Source: Nitzschia sp. DOCU1
Lineage: Eukaryota; Bacillariophyta; Bacillariophyceae; Bacillariales; Bacillariaceae
Assembly: GCA_951394045.1 (NCBI GenBank)
Contig: OX595987.1
Location: 310,001-374,000, forward strand
Direction: 5' to 3'
Length of the DNA: 64,000 bases
The translations under genes were made by a program, and so were the position numbers. Positions within the stretch are counted from its first letter, which is position 1. Each line of letters opens with the position of its first letter. A model generated the notes under the pieces. That model made no database searches and was not told where the DNA came from. It saw only the letters and a program-made list of their open reading frames with translations. This document shows positions 43,869 through 54,718 of this stretch, in pieces.

Positions 43869-44438
43869 TCAAATTGTGATGCGTGTACTCAGAAAGATTT
43901 CGAGAGGCATTCCCTTTTGAGGGAGATCAGTGGATCTCTCGGAACAGTCATCTCTGCTAGCCTTCAGTATTCTCGAAACGGATCGGTCTAATTGGCAAGA
44001 CCGCACCGACGATGATGGCTTGTCCCGAGAACATGCCTCTTCAATGTCGCGATCGGAGCAGGGATTTTCAAAGAAATCGGACAGTTCCCTTGATGCCGAC
44101 GTAATGGCATCATCAACCAAGCGTTTGATTACAGACATGAAGTCGGGATCGTCATCGCGATCATCTTGCCGCGTGTTCATTTCCCCGGCTCTCTGAGCTT
44201 GCACGCTGTTGCTCTCTAAGATTTCTTCGCCGTTCGCTTCTCCGTCCATCGTATCGGACTCTTCCGTGATCGATTCCATCTGATATGACTTATCGTCGAG
44301 TGTTAACTCTGAAATTGATTCCCATTGCGCGTCCTCGTTCCCGGGTGATATTCCTTTCTTTGCCCCCCATAGTTTGCCCGACGAGGAGAACGAGCTAGAC
44401 CTCCATTTTAGAAGTTTCGACGGGACACAGACCTTCAT
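43869..44438 (-). CDS. hypothetical acidic protein within the family array
   Basis: 189 residues from the ATG at 44438 (MKVCVPSKLLKWRSSSFSSS); the longer open frame upstream lacks conserved features. After a basic Ser-rich start it is acidic (SITEESDTMDGEANGEEILE; DDRDDDPDF) with a helix DPDFMSVIKRLVDDAI and several Cys. Similarity to the family core (DFVKAIGDGSVIKDL) is too weak to call. It may be a strongly diverged member, the N-terminal part of the gene whose tail is at 43088-43380, or an unrelated gene. Confidence 0.4.
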   Translation of the reverse strand: MKVCVPSKLLKWRSSSFSSSGKLWGAKKGISPGNEDAQWESISELTLDDKSYQMESITEESDTMDGEANGEEILESNSVQAQRAGEMNTRQDDRDDDPDFMSVIKRLVDDAITSASRELSDFFENPCSDRDIEEACSRDKPSSSVRSCQLDRSVSRILKASRDDCSERSTDLPQKGMPLEIFLSTRITI

Positions 44439-45185
44439 GGTGCAGTACCTACGATCCTCGACCAAAAGAAGTTGGCGCGCTGCGATATAAAATGGGCAGT
44501 TGTAAAAGCACTCGCAAGCGAAAACTTTGTTGCTTGGCGCCCTCCATCCAACTTTGCTCGAACTTGGCGCACGTGTATGCGTTGGGAGGGTCGCCATGCG
44601 CGCACGCATGCATGTGAAAGCATGCCAGATTTGTCGACCCGACCGTTCCGACTCGAGAGTATTTACCTGCGGTAGGTACGTACGAGCTCTTCTAGCATCC
44701 CTATCATACCATCTTCGAATCGATCGAATAAAACATCGAAATGAGCGGGCTCTCATCTCGCTCTTATTAGCTTCAGCTTCACTTTCCTCTCTCCCTCCCA
44801 AACGGGATCCTCTCTGCCCACCACCACTATTATGGTGAAGCTGTCCAGAAATTGCTCTCGCAAGCAACGGAGTTGCTGGCAAGCGACATCGATCTCATGT
44901 TTGATGCGGTATTGACTGTTCCAAAAAAGACGAATTATATTCGAGAAACTCCGAGGACGAGCTAGGTTAGAGTAGTATCTCTACTATCTTGTTCAATTAC
45001 TCATTCATACACGGGATCGAATTACGAGGCAACATCCTTTGAAGCTTAAACTTGCTCCAAAACAACACGCCCCGGCTAAGGTAGAAAATATGTGACCCCA
45101 TCAACTAGATTCGCGGGTTCACACCATGAAGGTTGTCTGAGTGGCATCAGGTCAGTTAAAATGCCCGTACCAATGATCGGTCACT
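44439..45185. other. spacer in the family array
   Basis: Includes 45030-45126, duplicated at 41551-41645. No gene was seen. Confidence 0.5.
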
Positions 45186-46292
45186 CTACTCCATATTCGG
45201 TAACTTGGAGGGACCGCGAGGCTTCAGCATCAGCATTCTTTTGACCTTTAACATCCGACTCTGTGCTAATGATCTGTTTCGCAAAGCGCGAAGTTCGTTG
45301 CGGGAGCTCTTGCTTGGTGAATCCTTCTTGGGGGCTTTGGTCAATGTAGTGCTGTGGCTGGGAGATTTATCCGGAACTTCTTTCTTTTGTGGTGATTTGG
45401 GTCTGGACCCGTTCGTATGATCGGCGGAAGGAGTCGACCGAGCGTCTCGTAGGCGATGAGGAGACGCGACTGGCGAGGCATCACGTACTTCTGAAAACGA
45501 GGACATGCGTTGAGCTTTGAGTGGGAAAGAAATGGCAAACCGTGCAAAGCACAACTGTCACCCAAATCTGAAACTCACCATGATCGGACTTCTCTCTAGA
45601 TGAAGACGGAGGCTTCGATCTTTCCTCTTTCTCCTTTAAGCTTCTATCAAGCTGAAAGTATGAAGCATCCCGTTTTGCATTCATACATGATTTGGTAGGA
45701 CTTTTGCCTGAGGTCGCTGTTTGTCGGGGCCGGAAGTGGAGAGTCTTGTCGTCTTTAACACCAAGAACGAAGTCTTCCAGTGATGTGAAGAACGCATATG
45801 CACCATGAATGGCAGAATCGATCGAGAGATCTTGAAAGTTATCCTTTTTCTTCTTTTCCTTCTGTCTTGCTTGCTTCTTTGTCAGATGTGGGCGGCGGTC
45901 GCGGTCACGGTGACCGGCCAGAGACGTTGCATCATAGTCTGTACAAGAATTTGACGGATTGCATCAACCGAGTCTTCTTCAAAAGGAATATTTTCTCCTG
46001 CTTTCTTTGCGGGTTTTTGTGTCGATGGGCTACTATGTTCACTGCTGGTAAAAGCCACCGCAGCACCTTCTTCTGAACTTGGCCCGATGATAGATTTGGC
46101 CTTTTCTTCTTCAAAGGCGTTCCGTGACTCTGAGCGCACATCGATTGAAGATGCATCGGGTGGTGTACGACGCTCCTGGTTGCAAAAAGTATCATTCGGA
46201 ATATCATCTTCTACTGAGCCCGATGTCTCATGACAATGGAAGAGCATGACCCCCTGAGAACCGCAGGACAATTGGACGACGAGATTTTTCAT
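45186..46292 (-). pseudogene. tandem-family copy E, probably frame-disrupted
   Basis: Three pieces align with the family. 46292-45882 (ATG at 46292; ERRTPPDASS matching QRRTPSNANP of A, and SSEHSSPSTQ matching NSEHAPTPAN of B). Then, in another frame, 45938-45579 (PHLTKKQARQKEKKKKDNFQDLSIDSAIHGAY, aligned with DHLMKKEK...DPFEDFWIGSVVHEAC of B). Then, across an 88-nt GT-AG intron (45578-45491), a last exon 45490-45186 ending MLKPRGPSKLPNME. The first frame stops at 45882; relative to B there is a five-base length difference near 45940, so the switch looks like a frameshift. An acceptor-like TACAG at 45939 leaves a small chance of unusual splicing. Confidence 0.55.
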
Positions 46293-47435
46293 TTCGCTCA
46301 AAGAGTTACAGCATGCGGTCTAAACTTGAAGGATCCACCACAACTCTTGCGCTTCGACTTTTTAACAGTTGTACTCAGCTGCGTGACATTCCACCGCCAC
46401 CTCCCCAAACCCCACCATATTTTCGGCAATCGAGTGGCGTTTCACATGGTAAATCTGGCCCAATTGATACCATGGAGGGCGTCGTTGCCGTGAAAGGAAA
46501 AGAAAATAAGGCGCCAAGACGCTTGGCTTAACGGAGAGAAAGAAATAGCCGTCATCAACAGAACTGGTCCAAGCTGCTGCACCGCAGTGGACTGTTTCTA
46601 CCGTCTCTCGATGATCCGACGTCCAGTTTCTTTCAACAGACCTGCGGTCTGGAAATGAAACAACGTCTTCGGCGCATAAGTGGAACACCCAAGGTTTCTC
46701 AATATTTGTAGGACCACCCTACGTCCAGAGCAGTTTCCCTTATTATTGCCTGGGTACCCAATTGGATACAATCGAACCTCCTCATGAAGGAAGAAGAGTG
46801 CAACGATCATGGCAGTTAGCCGTCTGGCGACGACGAAAAGTAGGAAAAAATCTGTGGATGCACTGGTAGTTAAATGTATGAGCGTATACATTTCTCCAGG
46901 AAGGCGCGTTCTTGACGTGGAGCATGAATGCCGTTTGTGGCTATCATTCTGCTGCCATTTGTCTTCGTGTCTTTGTTGTTGCCAATGGCCATCATTTTGT
47001 AGCGGCAACTAAATAATGTTACGAGACTGCGAATAAAGGAGCCGATCTCCCGCCGAGAGACCAATTAGACTCCACATGTTCGTTTTGATTCGCTCAAATC
47101 CGGAGAAGGACGATCCACCTGCTTCAACTGGGTGGAGTCTTGAAATGCTTACCTGGTACGTCTACAAGTCACAAGACGGACGCCGGATGGCCCGTCGGAA
47201 AGCTTGCAGGATCCGTCCTCAACTTAAGATACGGAATGTTTCAGACGCACTTTGCTTCAAGCTGGTGCCCAATAGTACATGATTTACATAGACAAATAAG
47301 TTTCATCGATTGGCCAATGCACATTCGGATTCCCTATGTCCAGCTGCCTCTGATCCGTTTGGTCTGTGTCGTCATGGGAAATGGGGGCTTTGACAACTTT
47401 CCACATTTTCCCATTGTGCTTGATAGATTTTCACC
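46293..47435. other. 1.1 kb intergenic region
   Basis: Frames such as 46598-47008 (minus) and 46809-47012 (plus) overlap and show nothing conserved. The right end is the promoter side of the plastid gene at 47436. Confidence 0.45.
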
Positions 47436-48183
47436 ATGAAGGTTGTTGCTCTTTTCGTTTCCTCCTTGGCCGCCGTCAGCGCCTTTGCCCCCGCTCCTGT
47501 GGGCCGATCCTCGACTCAAATCCAAGAGTCTTTGTTCGACAAGGTATGTTTGATTGGATGATGGTATCGTCAGGTCCGGTCGTATATGACTCGGGGACTG
47601 CAAATCGATTGCATTGTTTTCACAGAAAAAATGCATCTTATGGACAATTCTTGTTCTCACGGATTTAATCTCTCTTGTTTATTGTAATGTAGATCTTCGC
47701 GATGGACTTGTGGACCCCCGTCAAGGACCAAAATGACTACGGTGCCCGAAACAAGAAGGCGGTAAGTGTCTTGTTCTGGAGTTAGTAAGAGTCATTCTCG
47801 TCTGAGATTGACTTTGGACAAAAGTCACTGATGCGTCTTTTCATTCGTTTCTCACTTGATTTAAACTGTCGCGCTACTTGTTTTTATCACAAATATAGAT
47901 CAAGACCGGAAAGATCGGATCCAACTCGTACGTTCCCGCTGGTTTGACTGCCGCCGAGTACCAAAAGATCCGTGATGCGGACGATGCCAGAAAGGCCGCC
48001 AACTACGCCAAGAACGTCAAGAAGGCCGGCGTCTTTGAGGACTACACTGAATTCTACCTTAAGCGAGGAACTGACACCACGCAAGCATGGAAGAAGTCTC
48101 CCACCAACGGACACCGTATGGCCAAGCTTAAGTACGAAATTGACACCACCAAGTTCGGAAAGAAGTACGATGGATCCGCCTAA
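47436..48183 (+). CDS. small plastid-targeted protein
   Basis: 153 residues; exons 47436-47543, 47693-47761 and 47899-48183 (introns 149 and 137 nt). The leader MKVVALFVSSLAAVSAFAPA is a textbook diatom plastid signal with the SAF-AP motif. The mature part begins with Ser/Thr-rich transit sequence, then IFAMDLWTPVKDQNDYGARN, a central helix-rich AEYQKIRDADDARKAANYAK, and EDYTEFYLKRGTD. The end is basic (GHRMAKLKY...FGKKYDGSA). There is no membrane helix in the mature part. I recognise it as the kind of small stramenopile plastid protein seen across diatoms but cannot name it with certainty; one of the recently defined photosystem-associated subunits is one possibility, unproven. The intron positions follow codon boundaries (all phase 0). 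Confidence 0.8.
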
Positions 48184-48936
48184 ATATCTTTGATCGGATG
48201 ATGCTAGTATCGCGGTGGTTTGCGAGATTGGAGTTTGATGCCTATACATGTCATTGATGTCAGAATCACACGGCGTAGGGATAGGTGGCGGGGAGGGACT
48301 CTGCTATTCGATTTTGGTAGCGGTTAGGTTTTAATAGAACAGTTTCATCCTCGCCATGCTTCTGCATTTCTTTCATATTGCACTGTAGTGTTAAAGGGTG
48401 GTAGTTTCTGTGGTGACAAATACTACGGGAATGTGGTTTCGTGATGAAGCTCGAATCTTCCCCCACTTGAAATTGGTCACCACGCACCATTGTGCTCATT
48501 ATCCCACATCCAGTTGGGACTAGTGTCGATTACATTACGCCGCTCTAGGTAGTGCAATCATCGTACGTTCAACCGGTTGAGCTATGGGGATGCTGCCCAA
48601 GGATATCAGTCGGACTGGGCAGATTATAGAGGTAGTGCCAATGCTGCTGACGGCATTGCAACACGCTGCTGCCATTGCTACTTCTATGTACACTTGTTGA
48701 AACCAACCAAGTACTTTAGAGCAACAGGCCACCGGCTTGTCTATCATTGCCTGGTATTGCATGCAATTACGTTTCAGATGATCTAGAGCTCCTCTCGTAT
48801 CATACTGGGATCGTCTACTAGTAGTAGCTCCTACTGTACAGCCTTTTTCATAAACACCACGGCGGCACCGGCGGGGGTTGCCTAGCGTCGTCCCCGCGAG
48901 TGGTATGTCTCGATTGCTCCTCCTCACTCTCTCCAC
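48184..48936. other. intergenic between convergent genes
   Basis: No gene. A minus-strand stretch near 48571-48590 resembles a tRNA D-arm (TAGCTCAACCGGTTGAACG) but has no T-arm partner. Confidence 0.5.
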
Positions 48937-50572
48937 CTACACAAAGTATTCGCCATCCAAGTTCTTGGCATAACCTTTACCTGGAATGTCATAAATGACC
49001 CGGGTACTAATAACACCATCAATCATGGTAATCTTTTCTTGAACCGACTTGAAAGAAACCACACTTTCCCGACCTGTCGTATCGATGTCCTGTTGAATAC
49101 AGGGGGAATCCAGCAGAATGCTGTTAGTGTTTATTTGTGTGACATTACACGGCACTATCCTTCACACAAGATGATCTTACCAATACGTTGTATGCGATTT
49201 CACCCCTTGAATGATTGATCTGCTGCATGATATTCAAGCCCTCTTCTGCAAAAGCTTCTGTGATATGGGCCAAGACTCCCGGAACGTTCTTGTTGACTAC
49301 GGTGAAGCGAATGACATGGTCAGGGTATTTACCAAGGTTTGTGTCGGGGAAGTTGACACTGTTCTTGATGGTTCCAGTCTCCAAGTAATCTCGGATCGTA
49401 TCCGCCGCCATGGAAGCAGCGGCGTCTTCTGCCTCTTCGGTCGACGCTCCCAAATGGGGAAGAATGATTGCATTCTTGTGATCCCACAACAAATCATCAG
49501 GGAAATCGGAAACATATCGACCGTCGCCACTATCCAAAAATTCCTTGAGAGCCTCGGAATCTACCAACTCTCCTCTTGCAAAGTTCAACAAGACGGCATT
49601 GGGACTGAAATGCGAAATGACTTCTTTACCAATAATGCCATGCGTGCCACCCTCACCCTTAATGTAAGGAATGTTGATGGAAATAAAATCTGCCCCCGCC
49701 ACTGCCGCCGTGAGAGAATCCGCCAAATCCAAAGACTTTGGCAATCGTAGAGCACTTTCGACCGACAGACCAGGATCATATCCCTTGACATTCATTCCGA
49801 GCGTTTCGGCATCCCGAGCAGTCATGGAACCAATATGTCCTTTTTTCGACGGCAAATGCAGGCAGAAATGAAAATGAAATGAGATATCAGCTGTCTTTGG
49901 ATTTCAAATGACGACACGATGAATTCATCGACGACCACCAATAATGTTCTTACCCAATCCAATCACTGCCAAGGTTTTGCCCTTGATTTCTTGACCCCCA
50001 AACAACGCCTTGTCCTTTTCCACTCGTTCCTTTGCCAGTCCCTGCTCTCCCAACGACTTCATATGATTAATTCCATCAATGACGCGTCGACTTCCCAGAA
50101 ACATTCCGCAAATGACCAATTCCTTGACGGCATTTGCGTTGGCGCCTGGGGTATTAAAGACGGGAATTCCCAGTTCGGTCATGCGAGCTACTGGAATATT
50201 GTTTGTCCCAGCGCCGCACCTTGCAATGGCTCGTACCGTCTTTGGGACTTCTTCTTCCTGAAGTTTGTGACTTCGCAGCAGAATCGCATGCGCATTGGCG
50301 GCTTCCTGACCGTCCAGTCGCAGGTCGTATTCCTCAGGGGGGAATCGGCTCAGTCCTAGCGGCGAAATCTTGTTGAAGGTCTTGATTTGATACTTGCCCT
50401 GCATGTAATTCGAAACGTCGCCGTAGGTTTTCCACTGACCCCGACCATGCTCCACTTCCACATCCGCCATGCCGCGAATCGCGACCTGGACGGGGCGAGC
50501 GAACTTGGCGGTCGTCGCCGTCGTCAATCGAGGAGATTTACAGAGCGAGGTTCGGGCAGCGGCAAACATCAT
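48937..50572 (-). CDS. serA: D-3-phosphoglycerate dehydrogenase, copy 1
   Basis: First step of the phosphorylated serine pathway: NAD-dependent oxidation of 3-phosphoglycerate to 3-phosphohydroxypyruvate. Exons 50572-49954, 49839-49181, 49089-48937 (introns 114 and 91 nt) give 476 residues. The first 35 residues (MMFAAARTSLCKSPRLTTAT..) are basic and Ser/Thr/Ala-rich, resembling a mitochondrial presequence. Then the substrate domain (AIARCGAGTNNIPVARM), the NAD fold with GLGHIGS across intron 1 and the acidic YDPG, NFARGELVDSEALKEFL, and catalytic His in ILPHLGASTEEAE. A C-terminal ACT domain (RFTVVNKNVPGVLAHITEAF, NIMQQINHSRG) is the usual serine-feedback module. Tandem with copy 2 in the same orientation, 825 bp away. 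Confidence 0.93.
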
Positions 50573-51397
50573 TTTGTTTGATTGCTCGTAGTAAAAGGGG
50601 ATGGACGAGAGAAATGAGGATTATCCGATCTTTTGTTTCCACAACAACACGTTTGGAGTGCGTCTTTGTGATGGATGGATGGTCTTCGTCGTCATCGATG
50701 ATGGTGCCGTCTTCGAGAACCACAAATTTGACAAATGATGATCGCGGCTCTCATTTTCGGAGAAGGTTCAGGGGAATGACGTCATGGGGCTTATCTAATT
50801 CGGCGCGCGGGCACATAACAGCCCGCACTTTCGCCTTGATGACGCTAGCTGGAAATGGAACGTGCTTCCCGAACGTGCTCGTTATCGATTGGGGAACGAA
50901 AACGCAATCGTCGTTTGGGTTGCTATGCACCCCGCGGCATGGCACCTTGTATCGTAGAAGATCCTGTACTAGCAGCAACAGTTGCACAAAAGAGACTACG
51001 TCTAGTACTCAATCACATGCAACAAGCATGTCGTCTAGTACATTGTGATGGCCAACTGGAGTGACAGCTAGCATGGTAGTTGTAGCAAGCGTCCTCGCGT
51101 ACTACAAGCTGCTGCCGCCTACATCGAATCAAGACAATACCTTGCGTACCGATCTACATATAGTCCAAGAGGAAGACGCCATATTAATAGTTGATGGAGA
51201 TACTCACAAATCTTTAGCGCTGCTTTAACTCTAGTAGCGAATAAGCACCAGGGGCGATCCAAGGACATCGAGGCCAATTCTCTGAATTGCCCAAAGTCGA
51301 CGAGTAGAAGATGTTTTGCCGTGTTGCCGCCCATCCCTCACAAGTTGCTTCTTGTTCCTTTGTATGATATACACCACGGGTCATCCATCCCTCTAAT
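50573..51397. other. spacer between tandem PGDH genes
   Basis: Promoter side of copy 1 and 3' end of copy 2. A 156-codon plus frame (50578-51048) is Ser/Thr/Arg-rich without domains and is not accepted. Confidence 0.45.
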
Positions 51398-53301
51398 CTA
51401 AACAAAATACTGCCCATTAATTTTTCGGGCATATCCTGCACCGGGGGTTCCAAACAGAACTCGGGTACTCAGACAACCATCCAACATGGTCAACTGTTTC
51501 TGAAGATCCTTCAAGTTGCATCCGTCGGCCTTTGTTGGGTCCACATCCTTTACAAAAAAAGAGGAGATCGCGTGTCAGCTCTGCGCAAGTGTTACAAATG
51601 ATACACGATACTATCTAATGTAGTAGCCGAACACAGTACGGCGTACTTACCACGACGTTGTAGGCAATCGGTCCTCGCGAATGATTGATTTGTTGCGTAA
51701 TATTCATGTTGTGGTTAGCAAAGACTTCCGTGACTTTAGCAAGGACTCCGGGCTTGTTTTCGTTCACAATAGTGATACGGATGCAAGACTGACTGACTTC
51801 GGGCAGATTCGTATCCGGAAAGTTGACCGAGTGACGAATCGTTCCGTGTTCAATGTACAATCGAAGCGTATCGGCTGCCATGGCCGCCTATTTATAATGA
51901 AAATCAATCGACGAATGATAATGAGGACGAATTCTTGGTCGATATGCATCCAATACCAATAAAAGGCTTCGCCTTACGTACCGCGGAATCTTCAGCTTCT
52001 TCCGTCGAGGCACCCAAGTGGGGCAGGATCACAGCATTGGGATGATCCCACAAGTCATCGTCAGGGAAATCCGAAATATATCGTCCTTCGGCACCTGCAT
52101 CCAAAAATTCCTTCATGGCCTTGGAATCAACAAGTTCGCCACGAGCAAAGTTGAGCAAGACAGCATCGGGCTTGAAATGTCGAATAATATCTCGTCCAAT
52201 GATTCCGTGCGTTCCACCTTCCTCTGGACTTCCCTTGATGTAGGGAATGTTCAAACTGCACAACAATAACGGAGCAACGACGACGTCAGTCCCAAACCTT
52301 TGTGTGTCCACTATCAAAATTGTCTGGAGCCAATGTGTACACACCTGATGTAATCGGCATTGGCAACCGCAGAAGAAATGGAATCCGCCAGCATCATATC
52401 ACGAGGCAATTTCAAAGCGGAGTTCACCGAAAGACCAGGATCGTATCCGACCAAATCCATGCCCAAGCCACCAGCATCTCTAGCCGTAATGCTTCCAATG
52501 TGCCCCAAACCAATGACTGCCAAGGTCTTTCCCTTGAGCTCACGTCCTCCAAACTTGGCCTTATCCTTTTCCACTCGTTCCCTTGCCAATCCTTGTTTCC
52601 CCAGCTCTTTCATATGATTGACTCCATCCACAATACGACGAGACCCCAAAAACATTCCACACAAGACCAATTCTTTGACGGCATTGGCATTGGCGCCTGG
52701 AGTATTAAAGACGGGGATTCCTAGCTCGGTCATGCGAGCGACTGGGATATTGTTGGTACCAGCTCCACATCGGGCGATAGCTCGAACACTCACGTCGACT
52801 TCTTCCTCTTTGAGTTTATGACTACGCAACATGATGGCATTGGCCTTTCGGGCGCCCTTTTCTTCGGCTGGGTAGACATCGTAGTATTCCGAAGGGAACT
52901 TTGCTAGACCCTATTCGTCAAATCAAGTTGAAAATAAAAGCGGAGAACGACGAGAGAGTGTGAGAAACAACCTAATTCGCATCTTTGGACAGCCCCAGCA
53001 ACGCTCGCCCGAATCTGGCGCCCAAACCTTTTTGTACTTTAAACGATTGTTCGTCTGCTGGTCGTCGTACCTTTGGAGAAATCTTATTAAAGGTTTGCAT
53101 GGTGTACTTCCCAGCAACGGTAAAGTCGCTAATATCAGCGACAGCCCAGCCATGAGTGAAGTGATCATAATCCAAGGCAGGTCCACTGTAATGCGCCGTC
53201 GTCGACGAAGTGGCCGGTTTCCACAATGCCGACGAGGCGCCGAAGCGGCTGCGGGGAGTGCGAAGCGCTGTTCGAGAAATAGCAGAAGCTAGCATCGTCA
53301 T
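51398..53301 (-). CDS. serA: D-3-phosphoglycerate dehydrogenase, copy 2
   Basis: Paralog of copy 1 with five exons: 53301-53071, 52910-52345, 52255-51982, 51887-51651, 51547-51398 (introns 160, 89, 94 and 103 nt), 485 residues. The leader (MTMLASAISRTALRTPRSRF) is again basic and organelle-like but unrelated in sequence to copy 1. The core is close to copy 1: TFNKISPK, AIARCGAGTNNIPVARMTEL, an uninterrupted GLGHIGSITARD, NIPYIKGS, NFARGELVDSKAMKEFLDAG, ILPHLGASTEEAE, then an ACT domain (TIVNENKPGVLAKVTEVF, NITQQINHSRG). Only the last intron (before DVDPTKADG) falls at the same place as in copy 1; the others are private. The C-termini GYAKNLDGEYFV and GYARKINGQYFV correspond. Confidence 0.93.
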
Positions 53302-53730
53302 GGTAGAACAAGAACAAAGGCTTGGATAGAACAAAGCCAACGGACTTTTCCAGGAAAGGAGAAAGATGTTATGAGAAAGAGGGATGGTGTCTGTCGGTGC
53401 GAACTGCCACAGATTGTTCGAAGCGCGTCATCGGTGGCTGGGTGGTCGACAGGCGAGGGGCATTGCGCTGCATTCTCATCCTTCGACACACATCAAATGA
53501 CGAATCGAAACCATTTCATGGAGGCGAAGATTCCCACCGTGCGGGTTTGGTTGGACGGCTCGAATGATGCCACGTGAAACCCCAAACTTCCTTCCGAAGC
53601 GTTGCTGCCGGCTTTTTGTTAGGTACAGTCTGTACGATGGAATGGACGCAAGACGGATGATGTCATCAGGGCTTTAATTTTGTACTGTATCCTGTATTGC
53701 CTGCGTATTCTACTAGGTAAAAAATCAAAC
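53302..53730. other. upstream of PGDH copy 2
   Basis: Short overlapping plus frames only; probably the promoter of copy 2. Confidence 0.45.
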
Positions 53731-54050
53731 TTATGCCTTTACGAGATAGGCATATTCGCCACCTGGCGCGTAGTCATCGTATGCGAGAGAAGAACTATAA
53801 CCAGAAATCCCACCAGGCCAACGGCTGAAACGGCTACTACGGTAGAGACATGGATCAAATCCAAAACAAGTCGCAGATATTGAAGTGATTCGAGATGAAG
53901 AGTCTGGTACATCAAGGTCAGACGGAGACAAAAGGCAGAAGCAAGACTACCGTGGAATGATGACGACGTTACTTCGTCGAGTGAGTCGTCCGCCGCCGTC
54001 CTCCTCCGGGAATCCAAGAAGGTGCCGCCATTACAAATATCCTATCATAA
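53731..54050 (-). CDS. possible small spliced gene, unknown
   Basis: A terminal minus-strand frame (stop at 53731) reads FGFDPCLYRSSRFSRWPGG and ends YDDYAPGGEYAYLVKA, with a non-random Tyr/Gly/Ser composition. It can be joined, using a GTAGTC...ACCAG intron of only 47 nt, to an upstream frame DSRRRTAADDSLDEVTSSSF that starts after TGATAG near 54045. No start codon is found for the joined frame, so at least one more exon would be needed. The short intron is unusual beside the 70-160 nt introns nearby. Low confidence. Confidence 0.25.
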
Positions 54051-54718
54051 ACGAACAAGGTAGGCACTGCCTCTACTCTAGAGCTATATATTTGCAAATT
54101 CGTTTCACTTGTGTGTTTTCACACAACAAGCTACTTACCTCCTCAAGCCAGCAGTTCAATCAGCTCCATCTAGTACTACTACTACCCACGCGCTGCAATT
54201 ACTATATGCAACATTCCATGTGCTGAGAAACTGCTTGTTGCCCAAATGAAAGTCAGCGTCGCGGAAGCGAACGATGGCTTTGGACGTTCACAAAACCAGA
54301 AGATAGATGATGGTGTCGTATCGACCGAGAATTTCGAGGGCGCTCGTCGGCGACGTGCAACAGCTCCCTAAACGGTAAACCACCTTGGATTACGATTGTG
54401 CAGGCAACAGCACTAACTTACTTATGCCTCGATCCCAGATAACGAAAGACCATTAATTGTGATGACAAATTTTGTTCCGATTCTTCCCGGAGCTCGACAC
54501 TGCTCGTTATTGCCCTTGTGTTTGGTGCTTCGCTCAGGTACGCACTTTTTCTTTATACAAACTGGGCAGAAGCTAGCAACACTAAGGATCTTTCCTAGCA
54601 TCCGTTTCGCTATGATTACCCGCAACATTTATGCTGAGAATCCGTTTGTGCCAAGCAAAGCTAGAACAACGGGGAAGGAAAAGGTCGGGATTACAACTCT
54701 CATATTTTTTCAACAAAC
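54051..54718. other. intergenic
   Basis: Leader region of the coiled-coil gene. Short unsupported frames. Confidence 0.45.

Noticed and set aside
46598..47012. Overlapping frames on both strands at 46.6-47.0 kb
   Set aside because: Mutually exclusive and lacking any recognisable feature; not similar to the neighbouring family.
48540..48600. tRNA gene suggested by a D-arm-like TAGCTCAACCGGTTGAACG on the minus strand
   Set aside because: No B-box, no anticodon stem-loop and no acceptor pairing downstream.
50578..51048. 156-codon plus frame between the two PGDH genes
   Set aside because: Low-complexity Ser/Thr/Arg composition, no domain, and it overlaps the promoter side of PGDH copy 1.
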